From: Latrodectus hesperus
Taxonomy: Eukaryota > Arthropoda > Arachnida > Araneae > Theridiidae
Assembly: GCA_037975125.1 (NCBI GenBank)
Contig: CM075855.1
Coordinates: 82,273,085-82,337,084 of the forward strand
Reading direction: 5' to 3'
DNA: 64,000 bases
The stretch's first letter is position 1; each line of letters opens with the position of its first letter. Positions 23,161 through 36,300 of this stretch are shown piece by piece. A program made the translations under genes and the position numbers. The notes beneath the pieces were generated by a model. The model searched no databases. It saw only the letters and a program-made list of their open reading frames with translations, and was not told the DNA's origin.

Positions 23161-24504
23161 TGACTTACTTTAATTATAATAAAATTTAGTTCTTTTAACT
23201 CTTCCTAGCAGCTTTACTGTGAGTTCAAAGAAGCCTTGATAGTGTTTATAATCAAAAACGAAAACTACAAGAAAATTTTCTAAATGGTTCTTAAAATAAG
23301 TTAGATAAAGATTAATAAATTAAAACTAGTTGAAAAACTTTTTGTGCAAGCTGTTTTCATTCCGGATGAATATTCAGGTCAGGAACAAAATTTGGATTTC
23401 TTGTTTAAAATGATATTATAAGTATTTTAAATTAGCGAATACAAAATAAAGATATTAAAAACCGTAAACACTGTATTTTTATAATGATCTACTGACAGTA
23501 AAAATTTAAGTTTGTATCCGAGTTTTATATGTGCTTCAAAATAGCATTCCGCTGCTTTTATCCGTTAAGTACGAAATGAGCATGAAGATATTTGAGTCGG
23601 ATAATATTTTGAAAACCAATTTTGATGATATTGCTAGTTAGAAGACTTTTGAATATGCAAATTATTGGTCAATTCATATAGAACCAATTTTCTTCCTTTA
23701 TATGAAAATTTAGAAATAACACTAGGAGTTGGATTTTCAAGTCTATTTTGTCAAATCTTGACTCTATTCCAATAATAACTTTGGATAAAAAGAATTTCTA
23801 AATATATTGAAGAATTTTCTGCAGAAAAGAAGTAATTTCTTTGGTTTTATAAAAAAAGGGGGTTTTAACTTCTTTTTAAAATAATTCTTAATTAGCTCAC
23901 TAATTAAACCTATCATAAATTGTCAACATTCCTACACGTAGAATAATTTCAAAAAATATTTTAAAAAATTATGGTTTTGACAAGCAAAATAACTTAGTTA
24001 AACATAGTATTATAGTAATTTTCTGACTTTGTAAATTCAAAATAAGTATGTTAAAATCTGTTCAAAAAAACAAAAAAGCAATAAATTACAATTTTATCGT
24101 CAGGAAGAGTTATATTTACGATGGCGGAACGCGAGGAATGATGGGTAGAATACTCAAATATGGAAATTTTTAGTGCTCTGAGGAAGCATAGGTCAAAATT
24201 GCGTTACTATATCTTAAAAAGTTGAAACTTACTCAATTTATTTTATTAATGAATAAATTACATTTGACGCACTTTGTAGTGAATTCTCTAAACTGTGATA
24301 AAACAGCAAGAAGGTATTTTGACAGCATGAATTACATTCAAGGAGGACAAGTCGTAGATAGTGTGCTTTTAATCACATTTTAGGAGGGTCTAGATTCAAA
24401 GCATTCATTACGTCGGATGTGCAATTTGAATTTTCCGTCATTCAATAATTGCTTTAATCGAACCCAGAAGATTCAATTCTATGGAGACCTGTGGAAAAAC
24501 TAAT
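23161..24504. other. AT-rich stretch, possible further Jockey decay
   Basis: No clear domain. It lies between ORF1 remains and a small ORF1-like scrap at 24505, so much of it may be eroded element sequence. Confidence 0.4.
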
Positions 24505-24590
24505 CTATGGTACTGCCGGTTGAGAGAACTTATAATCCTTATGCCAAGTTTTTAAGTGTCAGAGATATGGTTACTCTCAACAATTTCATA
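24505..24590 (+). repeat. Short duplicate of the Jockey ORF1 knuckle region
   Basis: AGTGTCAGAGATATGGTTAC followed by TCTCAACAA near 24556-24584 repeats 22917-22945 with a single mismatch, and encodes the same CQRY-YSQQ knuckle segment. It is a second ORF1 fragment. Confidence 0.6.
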
Positions 24591-25654
24591 TGAAAAGTGG
24601 AGATATTATTTACTCATATGAAAAAGTTACTGACGGGAGCATATGGCTTTTAATTAAAATAGCCTTGTAAGCTTTGAGAAAATTATCCACATGTTTTATG
24701 TAACAATTAATCAGTTTTCAGAATCATTTATCATGCTCATGGTAATAATGATTTATATCAACGAACATTATACTTTAAATTTGAAATAAAAAATTATGGA
24801 ATCAAAAACATTTTTCTTTTTCCAATATTGATTATTTTATTAGTTTTTCCTTATCGCTATTTAGGTATTTTGTCATGACGCTTAATTCAATTCAATTGAA
24901 TACCAAATTGTCTTCGGAAATTTTTTCTGAGGTTTAGGAATTCCAAAATAATGACTTTCATTTTCAAAAAATGAAATAAAACTTCTGTTGGAGCATAACA
25001 GCCTTTTCGTTTTTGATAATTATTGGAACCTTTCCCTTTAAAAATGCTTTTAACAAAAATGAATTGCTCAAAGCACATTTTTCGAGACTGAAGGCTAATT
25101 TAGATGCAGAGAGAGAACTATAGAATAAAATTGATTGTAAAATACTACAAATTTCCAAACTAGCAGTAGGAATTACTGCCACAAACTAAAAGTTGATACA
25201 TTTTCAATTATTCGGCACTCAATTTTGTAGTTTTGTTGTTACAGTTATTTTAAGTAAAAAAAAAAAAAAAAAAAACGTAATGAATATTTCAAAAACTTAC
25301 TAAGTACAATAAATTACCTAACTTCGAAATTTTTCCTGTAAAACTTAAAACAATATTTTTTAGTTAAGTATCAAAAGTTTTAGTGTCCTTCTTTCACAAT
25401 TTGAAGTGATTTTAATACTTCAAATTAATTATGAATGTGTCTTCCAAGTTGCGGATATAATTTATTAGCAATTTAACCTTGTTATCCAAGCAGTTTTACT
25501 CTAAAAAGAAAATATTTCCTATTTCAAAACACCGCCAACTTTATATTTAAACTCATTGTAGTCTGTATTTCTTACTATTAATTTGATCAATTTTAAATTG
25601 ACAACTTGTATACTGTACAAATTTTTCCAAAAATATACTTGTAAACTACAAACA

Positions 25655-25656
<2 letters not shown>
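24591..25656. other. AT-rich non-coding stretch
   Basis: Nothing recognised except an 18-base poly-A run near 25257-25275. Confidence 0.5.
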
Positions 25657-25740
<84 letters not shown>

Positions 25741-25749
25741 GTATATGTA
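25657..25749. repeat. (TA)n microsatellite, with GTA interruptions at its right end
   Basis: About 45 TA units; open frames of Ile-Tyr repeats on both strands here are artefacts of the repeat. Confidence 0.97.
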
Positions 25750-26809
25750 TTTAAATGTGAAGAGTATATACATCTCAGTATATATCTGTTTACATTAATG
25801 ATAAACTGGAAAAAAGTCCCTGAAAATTATTTGTTAATTTATATATTTACTAAACTTTTTTTTGTGTTTATTTACTTTTGTGGATTTGATTTCATATGAT
25901 ATTATTTTAACTATAAAATGGACAAGCGTATATTTATTTTAATAATAGTCGTTTTAATCTATTTTTTAAATTCTTTTTATTAAATTTATAGAAAACACAT
26001 CACAGCGGCAGGATAGAAATTTTCTTCTGTTTATTCATTTATGTAAAATAATACACAAGTAAAATAAATATTTTCTTTTTGCATTAATTATTTACTTCAT
26101 TTTAACCAATAAATTATTCTTAAAAACAAAAAGTTACTTTCATCAAATTAGATCTTAACAATTGAATAATCGAATATTTCTGAACATTTTATTAGATTGA
26201 AGTTTACAAATATTAAGGTAAAGTAACGATTTCCTAAATATTTATGGGCTACAGTATTATTCAATATTTGACACTTGTTGTAAATTTAGCATGAGATGAA
26301 ATTTCCAATAGCAATTTACGACTCTCTACAAATTTAAATAATTTCAACAATGCATTAATCCACAAATAATTGTATAATAAAATTCTGCATGCCTATGTCC
26401 TTGACCACTATTCTTTAACTCTTAAGATTTGCAGTGTGCATCGAATTTTTACAAATATTTTCAACAATGTATCATTCTAAGTCCGATAAGCAGATTCGTT
26501 TGGTACACCACAGCCGCACTGGCCTTCAAAAATTCAAGAACTGTTTTTAAGCTCACCACAAAAAATATATTTAACATATAAAACCTATAATTTATTTAGA
26601 TGATAAAAACAAATTTATGCAAAAACATTAGCTATTATTTTTTTTCATAGACAAAAAAAAATATATATATATATTCATATTTAAACGAAAAATATGTGAA
26701 CATCTCTCAGACTTTCATTATTATGATTGTAACTTTTGTTAGCAGATTAGTTGACAACTGTCAGTGAGGTCCTGCTATGTTTGAGGGAGACCACTTACAA
26801 AACTCGTTA
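25750..26809. other. AT-rich non-coding stretch
   Basis: Nothing recognised; a short TA run lies near 26661-26673. Confidence 0.5.
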
Positions 26810-27600
26810 AGGCTGAGGGTGGTCGGATGAATGGAAATGGGAATATCACAGATTGATGCTGCTTAGAATCTTATTGTGTCTCTCAGTGTTGTGAATGGTT
26901 TCTAAACTCAATATATTACCGAAACTTCTGTTTCTAGAAGACATGTTCTAAAATTATTAAGAGCTGGCAATACGTAAAGAACGATTTAAGCTCTTTTATC
27001 TATCTATATTTCTTTGCTAAGTATTTCTTTGCAGCTACTTGTTCCAATCCATTCTATAACGACGAGATTTACTTCCAGTACAATATGAAGACAACTTCCC
27101 CACGCAGGTCTCACATCACAGAGAAAAGATATGTGTGTTCCCCTCCTCGTATGACCGACAATGGCCGACTTATCACGAACAGGAGAGAACAATTCCTGAA
27201 TCAGACAGCAATGAGCTTCTGCACTTTTCACAAACGTGTGCAAATTCCAATCTAAGAGCGATACAGGACTGGTACTGATCAGGAAGAAATAAATTACTAG
27301 ATCCATCACAATCTGACATTGAAATGACTCAGTTACCAAGGTGGTGGAGTAAAGGTTTCGGCAAGGATCTCAGTCGGTGATCATAATTGAGTTAGATGTG
27401 TTCCAGGGAAGAAGTGGCGTGAAACATAGATATGAGATAATATATTCATTTATCTGCTCATATGCCGATGCAATTGGCAAAGACTCCAATGGAAGATTTC
27501 AGATTTTATTCAAAATTTTGTCTATTCACATCGCAAAACTGCTTCAGAATACCGTATATCCCAAGTCCCAGCTTTGTTCTGAGAACAGCTTTTACTGAAC
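26810..27600 (+). pseudogene. Second Tc1-superfamily transposase relic
   Basis: The plus strand near 26828 reads RMEMGISQIDAA, then LIVSLSVVNGF and TETSVSRRHVLKLLRAG in the same order as the helix-turn-helix part of a Tc1 transposase. Near 27060-27150 come TRFTSSTI, RQLPHAGL and KDMCVPLL, and near 27395-27465 ELDVFQGRSGVKHRYEIIYS, matching the DNA-binding linker and mid-catalytic regions. No catalytic Asp/Glu block survives clearly. It differs from the 10450 copy in sequence and strand, so it is an independent insertion. Confidence 0.65.
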
Positions 27601-28169
27601 AGCAATACATGGATGACTGTTCTTCCTCGCGCTGTCAACAGGCAGTTATTTACAAATAGTCGACATCTTATAGTAAATCAGATATTTATCCTTTTCGAGA
27701 TAATTGCTTGTGTCTGCTGTTAAGAATATGGATGACTGCATATCCGGCACAATCATGTTTAGGTGGTCTTTGGATCAGAGAAGACAGGTGGACTATCTCC
27801 AATACAATTTGTTCTAAGATCTTACATAAATAGAAGAAAGATTCCTCAAAAGAACTTGCAAATGAGTTTAAACTGCTGAAAATATATTTTCATTAATTAT
27901 CTAGAATAACATTTCAAATATTTTCATTTTAAATTCATTAAATTCATTTTAAATAAAGCACAATCAAATGCACAACAATGATGCATGTTGTATACCAGCC
28001 AACAATATAGCTATATAGAAATTTCTCATAATTGCACTGTTATTTAGCATTGCAGCAAAAAAAATTTTAAGACTTATCAATTTTCCATTGCTGTAAGTTA
28101 TTTGCATAGAAAGGATAGTTATTAAATTAAAATTTTTGTCATTTGAATTATTCAATTGTAAATAAAAAA
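27601..28169. other. Spacer; possible Tc1 C-terminal decay, then AT-rich DNA
   Basis: Up to about 27800 the sequence keeps moderate GC and may be the rest of the Tc1 relic; beyond that nothing is recognised. Confidence 0.4.
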
Positions 28170-28475
28170 GCCGCCCAACTTGTCTAGTGGTCAGCATGTC
28201 TGACTGGGGATAAGGAGGTGCTGAGTTCGAATCCCAGTTCGGGCATGGATGTACTTTCTCTATCCTGTCTTTGTCCTTTCCTTGTACGAATGAGGTGTGA
28301 ATGGTTGCCTACCCTGTAAACCAGTACCTATGGCATGAGTGTAAAGTAAAGTCTTACTTTCACCTTCATGGTGCTCTGTATAAAACGAAAGACTCTCCCA
28401 ATTGACTTAAATTCGCATAGCTAAGACATAGCGAGTTTGGCTTGTCCAAGTGTCATTAGTAACAACAACATAAAT
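28170..28475 (+). mobile_element. tRNA-derived SINE, second family
   Basis: The head GCCGCCCAACTTGTCTAGTG with an A-box-like TGTCTAGTGGTC and a B box GAGTTCGAATCCC resembles a tRNA gene. It is followed by an unrelated body of about 220 bp and an AACAACAACA tail, the classical SINE plan. The body differs from the 22079 family. Target duplications are ambiguous in the A-rich flanks (AAATAAAA-like on both sides). It sits just before a Jockey fragment. Confidence 0.75.
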
Positions 28476-28555
28476 AAGAAATATAAATAAAAGTGGGTAC
28501 TTTAATAATTAGCTACAAGTTTTTTAAACATATTTATTAATATAAGATAAATTAC

Positions 28556-30430
28556 ATTAGGCCGGTACTTTTTCTATGCCTTAAATAGAAAAATTAAAGA
28601 AAAATGTGCCTCTCTGAAGCAAGCAAACTGGGAAGATAAAATCAACACCTTAAGCACTCAAGATAACTCTCTTTGGACTTTAACTAAAATTTTGAAAAAA
28701 GACAAAAGCACTAATAGAGCAATTCTTGCCTCACATGGTTTCGTTTACACAGATACCGAAAAAGCTGAAATTTTTGCAGATACCATGGAGAATCAATTTC
28801 AAGAAAACTTCTCTACTAATGACAACTTCACAGAAAACATTCTTAATGAAATCTTATCTTTTCTTCAAAATTATAAAGCTGAACCCATTGATAATACAAC
28901 TGAAGAAGAAATTTTCAATGTTATTGCTAAACTAAAGAAACGCAAAGCTCTGGGATTAGATAAAATTACTAATAATATTATTAAAAATCTTCCAGATAAT
29001 TATATTACACATATCACCAACATTTTCAATTCCTGTCTAAATATAAATTACTTCCCTGATTACTGGAGAAAGAATAGGAAATCATTTTGTTTCCTAAGCC
29101 GGGAAAAGATCCTACTAATCCAGAAAATCACCGCCCCATAAGTCTCCTACCTACTTTATCCAAAATCTTTGAAAGAATCATTTACAATAGACTTAAAATT
29201 TACATAAAATTAATCCCAATTGAACAATTTGGCTTCAGACAAGACCTTTCTACTACCAAACAACTTATCAGAATATGCGAATTCATTGGCAAAGGATCAT
29301 TTCTCAAAGAACACTCTGCTTTTCTCATGTTAGATGTCGCCAAAGCCTTTGATAGGGTTTGGCATCAAGGCCTCATCTACAAGTTATTACGTATTGGAAT
29401 TGCTCATAACATTGTGTTTATCATAAATAGCTATCTTAATCATAGAAAATTTCACATCAAACTTAATAATTGTATCTCCACCACCAGACCAATAAATGCC
29501 GGCGTCCCACAGGGAAGCATATTAGGATCTATTTTATATTTATTTTACACAGCCGACTTCCAAATTAATGATGACAGACACAGTCTAACTGCATTTTATG
29601 CTAATGATACCGGGATCGTTGTTAGATCCAAGAATCCTAACTATGCAATTTCCAAACTACAAAATATAATTACTGACATAGAAGCCTGGTGCGAAAACTG
29701 GAAAATTGCTATTAATGCATCAAAATCAAAACTAATTGTCATTAGCAGAAAACCAGGAAAACATAAAATTCACAATCAACTTTATATATTTGGTCAACCT
29801 ATTGAAAATGTAACTAAAGCTAAATATCTTGGACTTCTCATCAAGAATAGACTTACCTGGACTGCACATATTAAATCTAAAATTGCTGCTGCTTGGCACG
29901 CATATCACAAACTTAGATCATTAATTGGACCACATTCAAATTTAAATCTAAAACTTAAAAGGCTTCTATATATTTCTACTATCAGACCTATCATCTTGTA
30001 TGCTTCCCCTGCCTGGTGTTCTTTTACTAAACAAGACCTGAAATTATTAAATACCTTCCAAAACAAAATCCTTCGCAGAATTATAAATGCCCCTTACTTT
30101 GTAAGAAATAAAAACATTCAAAAAGATCTTAATCTGGAAGATTTATCTCAATTCATTCAAAAACTAAATATCAACTTTTACAAGCAAGCATCCAAGTGCC
30201 AAGCTGGAAATTTTGATCAACTTTTCGACTCACATATCCTCCCTGGGGATGCTCAAGTCAGACCAATTGCGGCCTTTTTCTCATCAGACGCAATTCTTTC
30301 CAAGGCTTTTGCCTAATTCTTTACTTTCATATATACATTCACTTAATTTCTTTCTCTTAACTTTTCTAACTCAGATGAATGAGTAGATGCCTTCGGGCAG
30401 GTACTCAGTTACACACACCTAACAGGAAAT
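28556..30430 (+). mobile_element. 5'-truncated Jockey-type element
   Basis: Begins inside ORF2 downstream of the endonuclease and runs through RT to a 3' UTR with GAGTAGATGCCTTCGGGCAG near 30379. Truncation at the 5' end is the common fate of non-LTR insertions. Confidence 0.85.
28566..30316 (+). pseudogene. Jockey ORF2, reverse transcriptase part
   Basis: The first frame (to about 29087) carries the linker and RT blocks EKAEIFADTMENQF and KKRKALGLDKITNNIIKNLP. A frameshift near 29080 leads into a 409-codon frame with FPKPGKDPTNPENHRPISLL, FGFRQDLSTTKQL, FLMLDVAKAFDRVWH and INAGVPQGSILGSILYLFYT. The catalytic box reads FYANDT, with Asn for the first Asp (gct-aat-gat at 29600-29608), so the polymerase site itself is mutated. 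The thumb ends in SKAFA and a stop at 30316. Confidence 0.88.
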
Positions 30431-31480
30431 GGTACTTAACTTGTCATGGTAATGCTCCACTTATCAAAAGCGTTTGATTAAGTTTGGCACAAAGGACTTA
30501 TTCAAAAATTAATCAATATCAATATGGACTCATATATCATCTTGCTACTAAATTCATTCTTAACAGATAGATATTTTCAAGTCCCGCAAAATAACCAAAA
30601 ATCACTAACGCGAAAAATAAATGCTGGAGTACCCCAGAGAAGCATCCTTGGGCCGATACTATACCTATTCTTCACATATGATTTCCCCAAACAACGAAAA
30701 TTGCTTTTTACGCTGATGACACGTCCATTTTGGCTGAATCAAGTAATTCTAATTATGCAATACAAAAAATACAATCTTCGCTCAATAATATAGAAAACTG
30801 GTGCAACTATTGGAGAATTAAAACAAATGCAGAAAAATCACAACTAATTCTGTTTAAAAGAAATAGGAGAAATAAATTCAAACATCGGGATAAAAATGGA
30901 CTAATCTTATTTGGCAGAGAAATACCAAAAGTATACTCTGCTAAATATCTGGGTATTACATTAACGAGTGACATGAAAATGGACAAAACATATAAACAAT
31001 GTGATCACTAAGGCCACACAAGCTTATGGGTGTTTAAAAGCCATTATAGGTGAAAAATCAAACCTTTCGCTCAAATTTAAAAGACTTCTATACTTTTCAA
31101 TTATATCATATGCATCCCCAGTATGGAACTTTAACAACAAAATGGATAAAAGGAAAATTAATAGTTTTCAGTACAAGATATTAAGAAAAATTACAAACGC
31201 CCCATACTTTATCAGAAATAAAAAATATAGCTAAAGATTTAAAAATAGACGATATAGCTGAACATATAAGAAAATTAAATAATAAATTTTTTGAAAAAGC
31301 TCAGAACTGAGAAGCAGCAAACTTCAACGAAATTTTTAAATATCAATATCTTGCGGAAGACTACAAATATAGACCAATAGCGAGATATTTTCTTGAGTAA
31401 AGACATGTTTTTTCTCCTCGTGGTGCTACTGCAGATGAAGAAGTAAAGTGCCTGCTACGTAGGCCGACACTTCGTAAAAC
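30431..31480 (+). pseudogene. Third Jockey-type fragment, RT core to 3' end
   Basis: Starts abruptly at KAFD-VWHKGLIQKL (stop for one residue), then INAGVPQRSILGPILYLFFT, and after a frameshift FYADDTSILAESSNSNYAIQ. The ADD aspartates are kept at 30712-30720. YLGITLTSDMK and a broken thumb follow in two more frames to about 31400. It follows the 28556 element directly in the same orientation but is clearly a different subfamily by sequence. Confidence 0.8.
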
Positions 31481-33059
31481 ATATTAGATCCAAGATTCAA
31501 GAGTAGTTTACATGAGTTAATAAAATTTATTGAAGTAGGTTTAAAACTGCTTGCATTTGCGTTGTTTACACTTTGCCTGAAGCAAACGTACTTTAGATTC
31601 GTAGGCTAATTTAGTTATGAACTGATATTAAATTTAAATACAACTGAAACTTTATGCAAATTTAATTGTATAAAATATTGAAAAATAATGGATAAAAAAT
31701 CTCAAAAGTTAAAAATCAATTATTTTAAATAAATTAAATTTAAAATTAAATTCTTCCTGTTTAGGTAAAATATTTTTATTTATTATTAATATAAATTTAT
31801 TTAAAGTATGTTAAACAAAAAGAATTCAATCCTCTAAAAACTAACTCAATTTGGTTCTACATTTCGTGGATGACTGATGGTGAGGTCGTAGATAGCTGGT
31901 TGATACCCACCCTGTCCAGGCAACGATGGGTTCGTTTGCAGCAGTAATAATGGAAGAATCGCTTGCCGTAGCGATAATTAAACACAGACAGATAAAAAGT
32001 CCCAACAAAAAAATCTTATATATATACTTTTCAAAAATTTTGAATTTTGTATTTAATTACAAGTAACAAATTTATAAATATAAATAAAACAGAAAAAATA
32101 AGTAACTACCAGTCTTTTAAATATAATTTTGGTGTTAAAATTAAAAAAAATACTCTATCAACAGTTGAGTTTATTTGTTGGTGTTGGTAAAGATTTGTAA
32201 CAGCTAGTTGCTGTCGCAAATCATTATTTCCTATTTGCAAAGTCTTAGAAATATATTTTGGAGATTATCATCTCAGAAATATTGCTATATATTTCTAAGA
32301 GATGCTATTCTCTTAGAAATAATGTTTTATATCTTATAAATATTGTTTTAGCCATGACTTTTGAAACATATTTCTCAAAATTTACATCAGGAGATAATTT
32401 TAACTGCTTTAAAGATTTTTTTCATAAAGTGATATCAATGACGTTTTTCTTATAAACTCGTTTAGTTTCCTTTTCCTTTTGGAAATATTTTGTTTTTAGT
32501 TGACCTATATATGAATGAACACGACATTGGAATTTTAAGAACTTATTTATTATGAATATTATCAAAACATACATAGGTTAATTTTCATAGCTATTCGTCA
32601 TATTTATTGTTAAAATTAAAAGGATTATAAGTATGTATGAGTGTGAGAAAAATATGTAATAAATAATTGGAAAAATTTTCCATTTACCTATATATGCCAT
32701 CTTCAATAAAAATTGCATTCTTAGGGAAACATTTATTGTTACTACCCCTTTATAAATAAATAATTAATCTAATTAGAGTTAAAATTCAAATAACATTTGA
32801 GTTTTTAACATAATTTTTAAAGTGCAAATAATTTTTAATGAAAAATATGCAATACTAAATAGACATGTAAAATGAAGACTTACAATAAATATATTTTGAT
32901 TAACAGAAAAATATATCTCATTTATTAAAATATTTATGTAACGTTAACTATTGTGTTTTCTTAATTAAAATCATTTTAAAAAATTTTTAAATATATATTT
33001 TTAGAATTTTACCACTTTATTTCAGTTTTAAATTTCAAATTTATTCCTCTTTCCTAATT
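31481..33059. other. AT-rich stretch with one GC-richer island
   Basis: 31865-31990 is GC-richer (GATACCCACCCTGTCCAGGC and GATGGGTTCGTTTGCAGC) and could be a decayed repeat, perhaps a SINE; I cannot place it. The rest is AT-rich, with short inverted ATTTCTAAGA units near 32250-32330. Confidence 0.4.
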
Positions 33060-33265
33060 CTAATCGTGAAAGAATACCAGAGCCTGCAGCGGCAAAGCCG
33101 CATTTACTCTTTCATCTGATGTATAAAATGACAGTAAAGAGAAGAGATAAGTGGGAGGAGCCACTGCGGTAGAGGAAAGGGTGAGAGGTCAAGCCTCACG
33201 CTCTAATTGGCTGTGCATCTCAAGCCGATAGTAAGACTGCAAACGCAGTGCTTTCAAAATCTAGA
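33060..33265. other. GC-richer island of unknown nature
   Basis: About 200 bp with GCAGCGGCAAAGCCGC (GCGGC/GCCGC hairpin at 33089-33101), GGAGGAGCCACTGCGG and TCAAGCCTCACGCTC. It lies just beyond the 3' end of the Jockey element at 33300-40840, on the side where that element's tail should be, so it may be target sequence or part of another repeat. Confidence 0.4.
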
Positions 33266-33395
33266 GTAAATAATAAAATTCTGGATTAAATAAGGATAAG
33301 TAATTGAGACTAAAATAAGGAATAAAAAACTGTACAACTAAGAAAATGCATACTATACAAAATATGACACAAAAAATTGAAATCTAAAAAAGTGT

Positions 33396-36300
33396 TCATG
33401 GTGGTTTTGCAGATTTGCATTTCTTAGAAAGTATAGCATCACAATTATAGTGTGCTCCTATGGGCCTATATTTAACATCTTCTTGAGGATTTTCACATTT
33501 GAAAATATTGTTGAATGATGCTGTTTCACAGGTTTCAGCTTCATTATAAAAACTTATATTTAATTTGGAGATATGCTGATGCAGTGTATCTATTTTTAGG
33601 TCTTTTCTAATGGCAGAGTTTTTGAGATAATAAGGTGCACCGAAAATTTTTCTTAAAATTTTGTTCTGAAATTGATTTAGTTTTTTAATATTGCTATTGT
33701 TGATTGAACACCAGGCCGGTGAAGCATATGTAATTACTGGTCTGATGAGGCTGGTATAAATAAGTTTTTTCAATTTATTACTCATTGTGCTATTAATTCC
33801 AACAATAGGTCTGATTTGCAAGTAGGCTCCCATAGCTTTATCCAGGACTTTGTTAATGTGCTCATTCCAGCTTAAATTATGAGTTAAAGTTAGTCCAAGA
33901 TATGTAGCTTTTTTGACAATAGGTATAATTTCGTTGTTCATATGAAGAACCCTGTATTCACCATTATTTTTCCTGTTTGGTTTAATTATTAGTAGATTTG
34001 ATTTTGAGGTATTAATTTGCATTTTCCAGGTGGAGCACCAATTTTCTATACTATTAATTTTGATTTGCATCTTCCTTAAGGCATTGTCTATGGATCTGGA
34101 TTTTATAATTATTGCCGTGTCATCAGCGAAGAAGGCTGTGATACTGTTGTAGTCTCTTGGATCGATGGGGAAGTCGGTTGTGTAGAATAGATACAGTATC
34201 GGACCCAAGATACTACCTTGTGGCACACCTGCTTCAATGTGTCTTGTTGTGGAGTAATCATTATTCTGTCTTATGATGAAAGTTCTGTTGTGGAGATAGT
34301 TTTTAATTAATAATACTATATTTTTATTGATTTGTAATTTAAGAAGTTTGAATATTAAGCCTGTGTGCCATAGCTTATCAAAAGCTTTGGCCACATCTAG
34401 CATGAGGAATGTTGATGCTTCCTTGTTTCGAAATCCTCTTCCGATAAATTCAAGAATTCTAACTAGCTGTTTAACGGTGCTTAAGTTTTTTCTAAATCCA
34501 TATTGTTGATCTGGTAGTTTTGATAGGTAAATTTTTATTCTATTATAAATAATTTTTTCATAGATTTTTGCTAGAGAAGATAAAAGGCTGATTGGTCGGT
34601 AGCTGCTGGTCATGGCCGGATATTTTTGGGGTTTCTGAAATAATATAATTACTGCTTTTTTCCAATCTTCAGGGAAATGATGATTGTTTATACAATTATT
34701 TATGATTTGAGTGAGATTGTTGATATGTTTATCTGGTAGGGCTTTTAACATTTTATTGTTTATGCCATCAATGCCTGGAGCTTTTTTATTTTTTAGTGAT
34801 TTTATGATGTGTTTAATTTCTTCTTCATCCGCAGGTTCGATACCCGAGTCTTCTTTGTAATTTTTTAGTTGGGTTCTGACTTCCTTTGTGATATGGGTTT
34901 CAAAATCATCTGTATCTTCTATTTTATTAATTTGAAATTGCTTCTCCATTGAGTCAGCAAATGCTTCTGCTTTTTCCTTGTCCGTGAAGACCAGACCCCT
35001 TTCACCATGTATTGGCCTGTTGTGCTGAATTTTGTTTTTGAATTTTCTGATGAGTTTCCACACTCCTTGTGATTCACTTTCCAGATTTTGTAGTTTGTCT
35101 TCCCAATGCTTCTGTTTATGTTGTTTGATTTCTTCCCTTATTTCCCTTTGTAGCTTGTTCAATTCAGCTTTAGTAGTGGGTTCTAAAGTTCTTCAATGAA
35201 TTTTCCTGAGTTTATTCTTAATTTTAATTTTATCTTTAATTTCTTTAGGTAATATATTGAAGTTATTTTTGAAAATTCTTTCTTCAGATGCTTCATTATA
35301 GGCGTTGATAATGGTATTGCTAAAGTCTTTGATTTGTCTTTCAATAGTGGAACAGTTGGTTTCTGCTAGAATTTCTAAGTTGTTTTGAATCAGGATGTTT
35401 TTATAAAGGGCCCAGTTAGTATTTTTGATGGTGCGAGTAGGTAGGTTGATATGTTGTCCAACAGATGTTATCGTGGGAAGATGATCAGATGAGAGATCAT
35501 TGATAACTTCAGTGGCCATAGCCAATTTAGAGTTTGTTAGAATGATATCCAGAATATCAGGGCTGTGATTGGCGCATACAGGGTAGTAAGTGGGTTCAAG
35601 AGATGCAATTACTTTGATGCTGAATTTATTGAGTAAAGCAGTCTTTCCCAAAGTGGGCGATAACGCCCCCTTGTGGGCGTTTGAGACCTAGAGGGGGGCG
35701 TTAAGGGGCCCAGAAAAAAATGGGGGGCGTTGACGTGGGTTAGGGGGTGATGGTAGATTTGTAATTTGATTTACTTTATATTTTAAATTTCACTAGAATT
35801 AAAACCTACCTACTACACAATAACGAATACTTAGTTTATATTCCTACCCTGTATGATGGTATAAAAACTTAAAAATACTTAACATAGATTTCGTAAATAG
35901 ACCGCACGCCGTATGCACGTATGTTGTAAAATGACGAAAAGCATACAGCTGTGTAAATGCATGAATTGCCGGCAAATATTCTGGGGGAAAAGTCTAACTG
36001 CGGGAGCCGGTGCACTTATGATGTTGTGCTCCGTAGATTTACTGTCCGTTTTCGTTTGCAGAAACCTTCAGCGCTTTTACGCATGCGTCAGGTCTACTTC
36101 GAGTTCATCAAAACAGGGTTGAGACAAAAGAGAAATGTTTACTTAACATGCGTGTTTCTGAAAAATCGGTCTGAGGAAAAATCCGGCGTATCCATCCATC
36201 CCAGCGTATCGCCCCTTTTCAGAATAGAATGGTCGACAGGTGGCGATTTTGCAATACGAAAATGGACTGTACGTCGTAGCAATCGGCTGGTTCATCGATA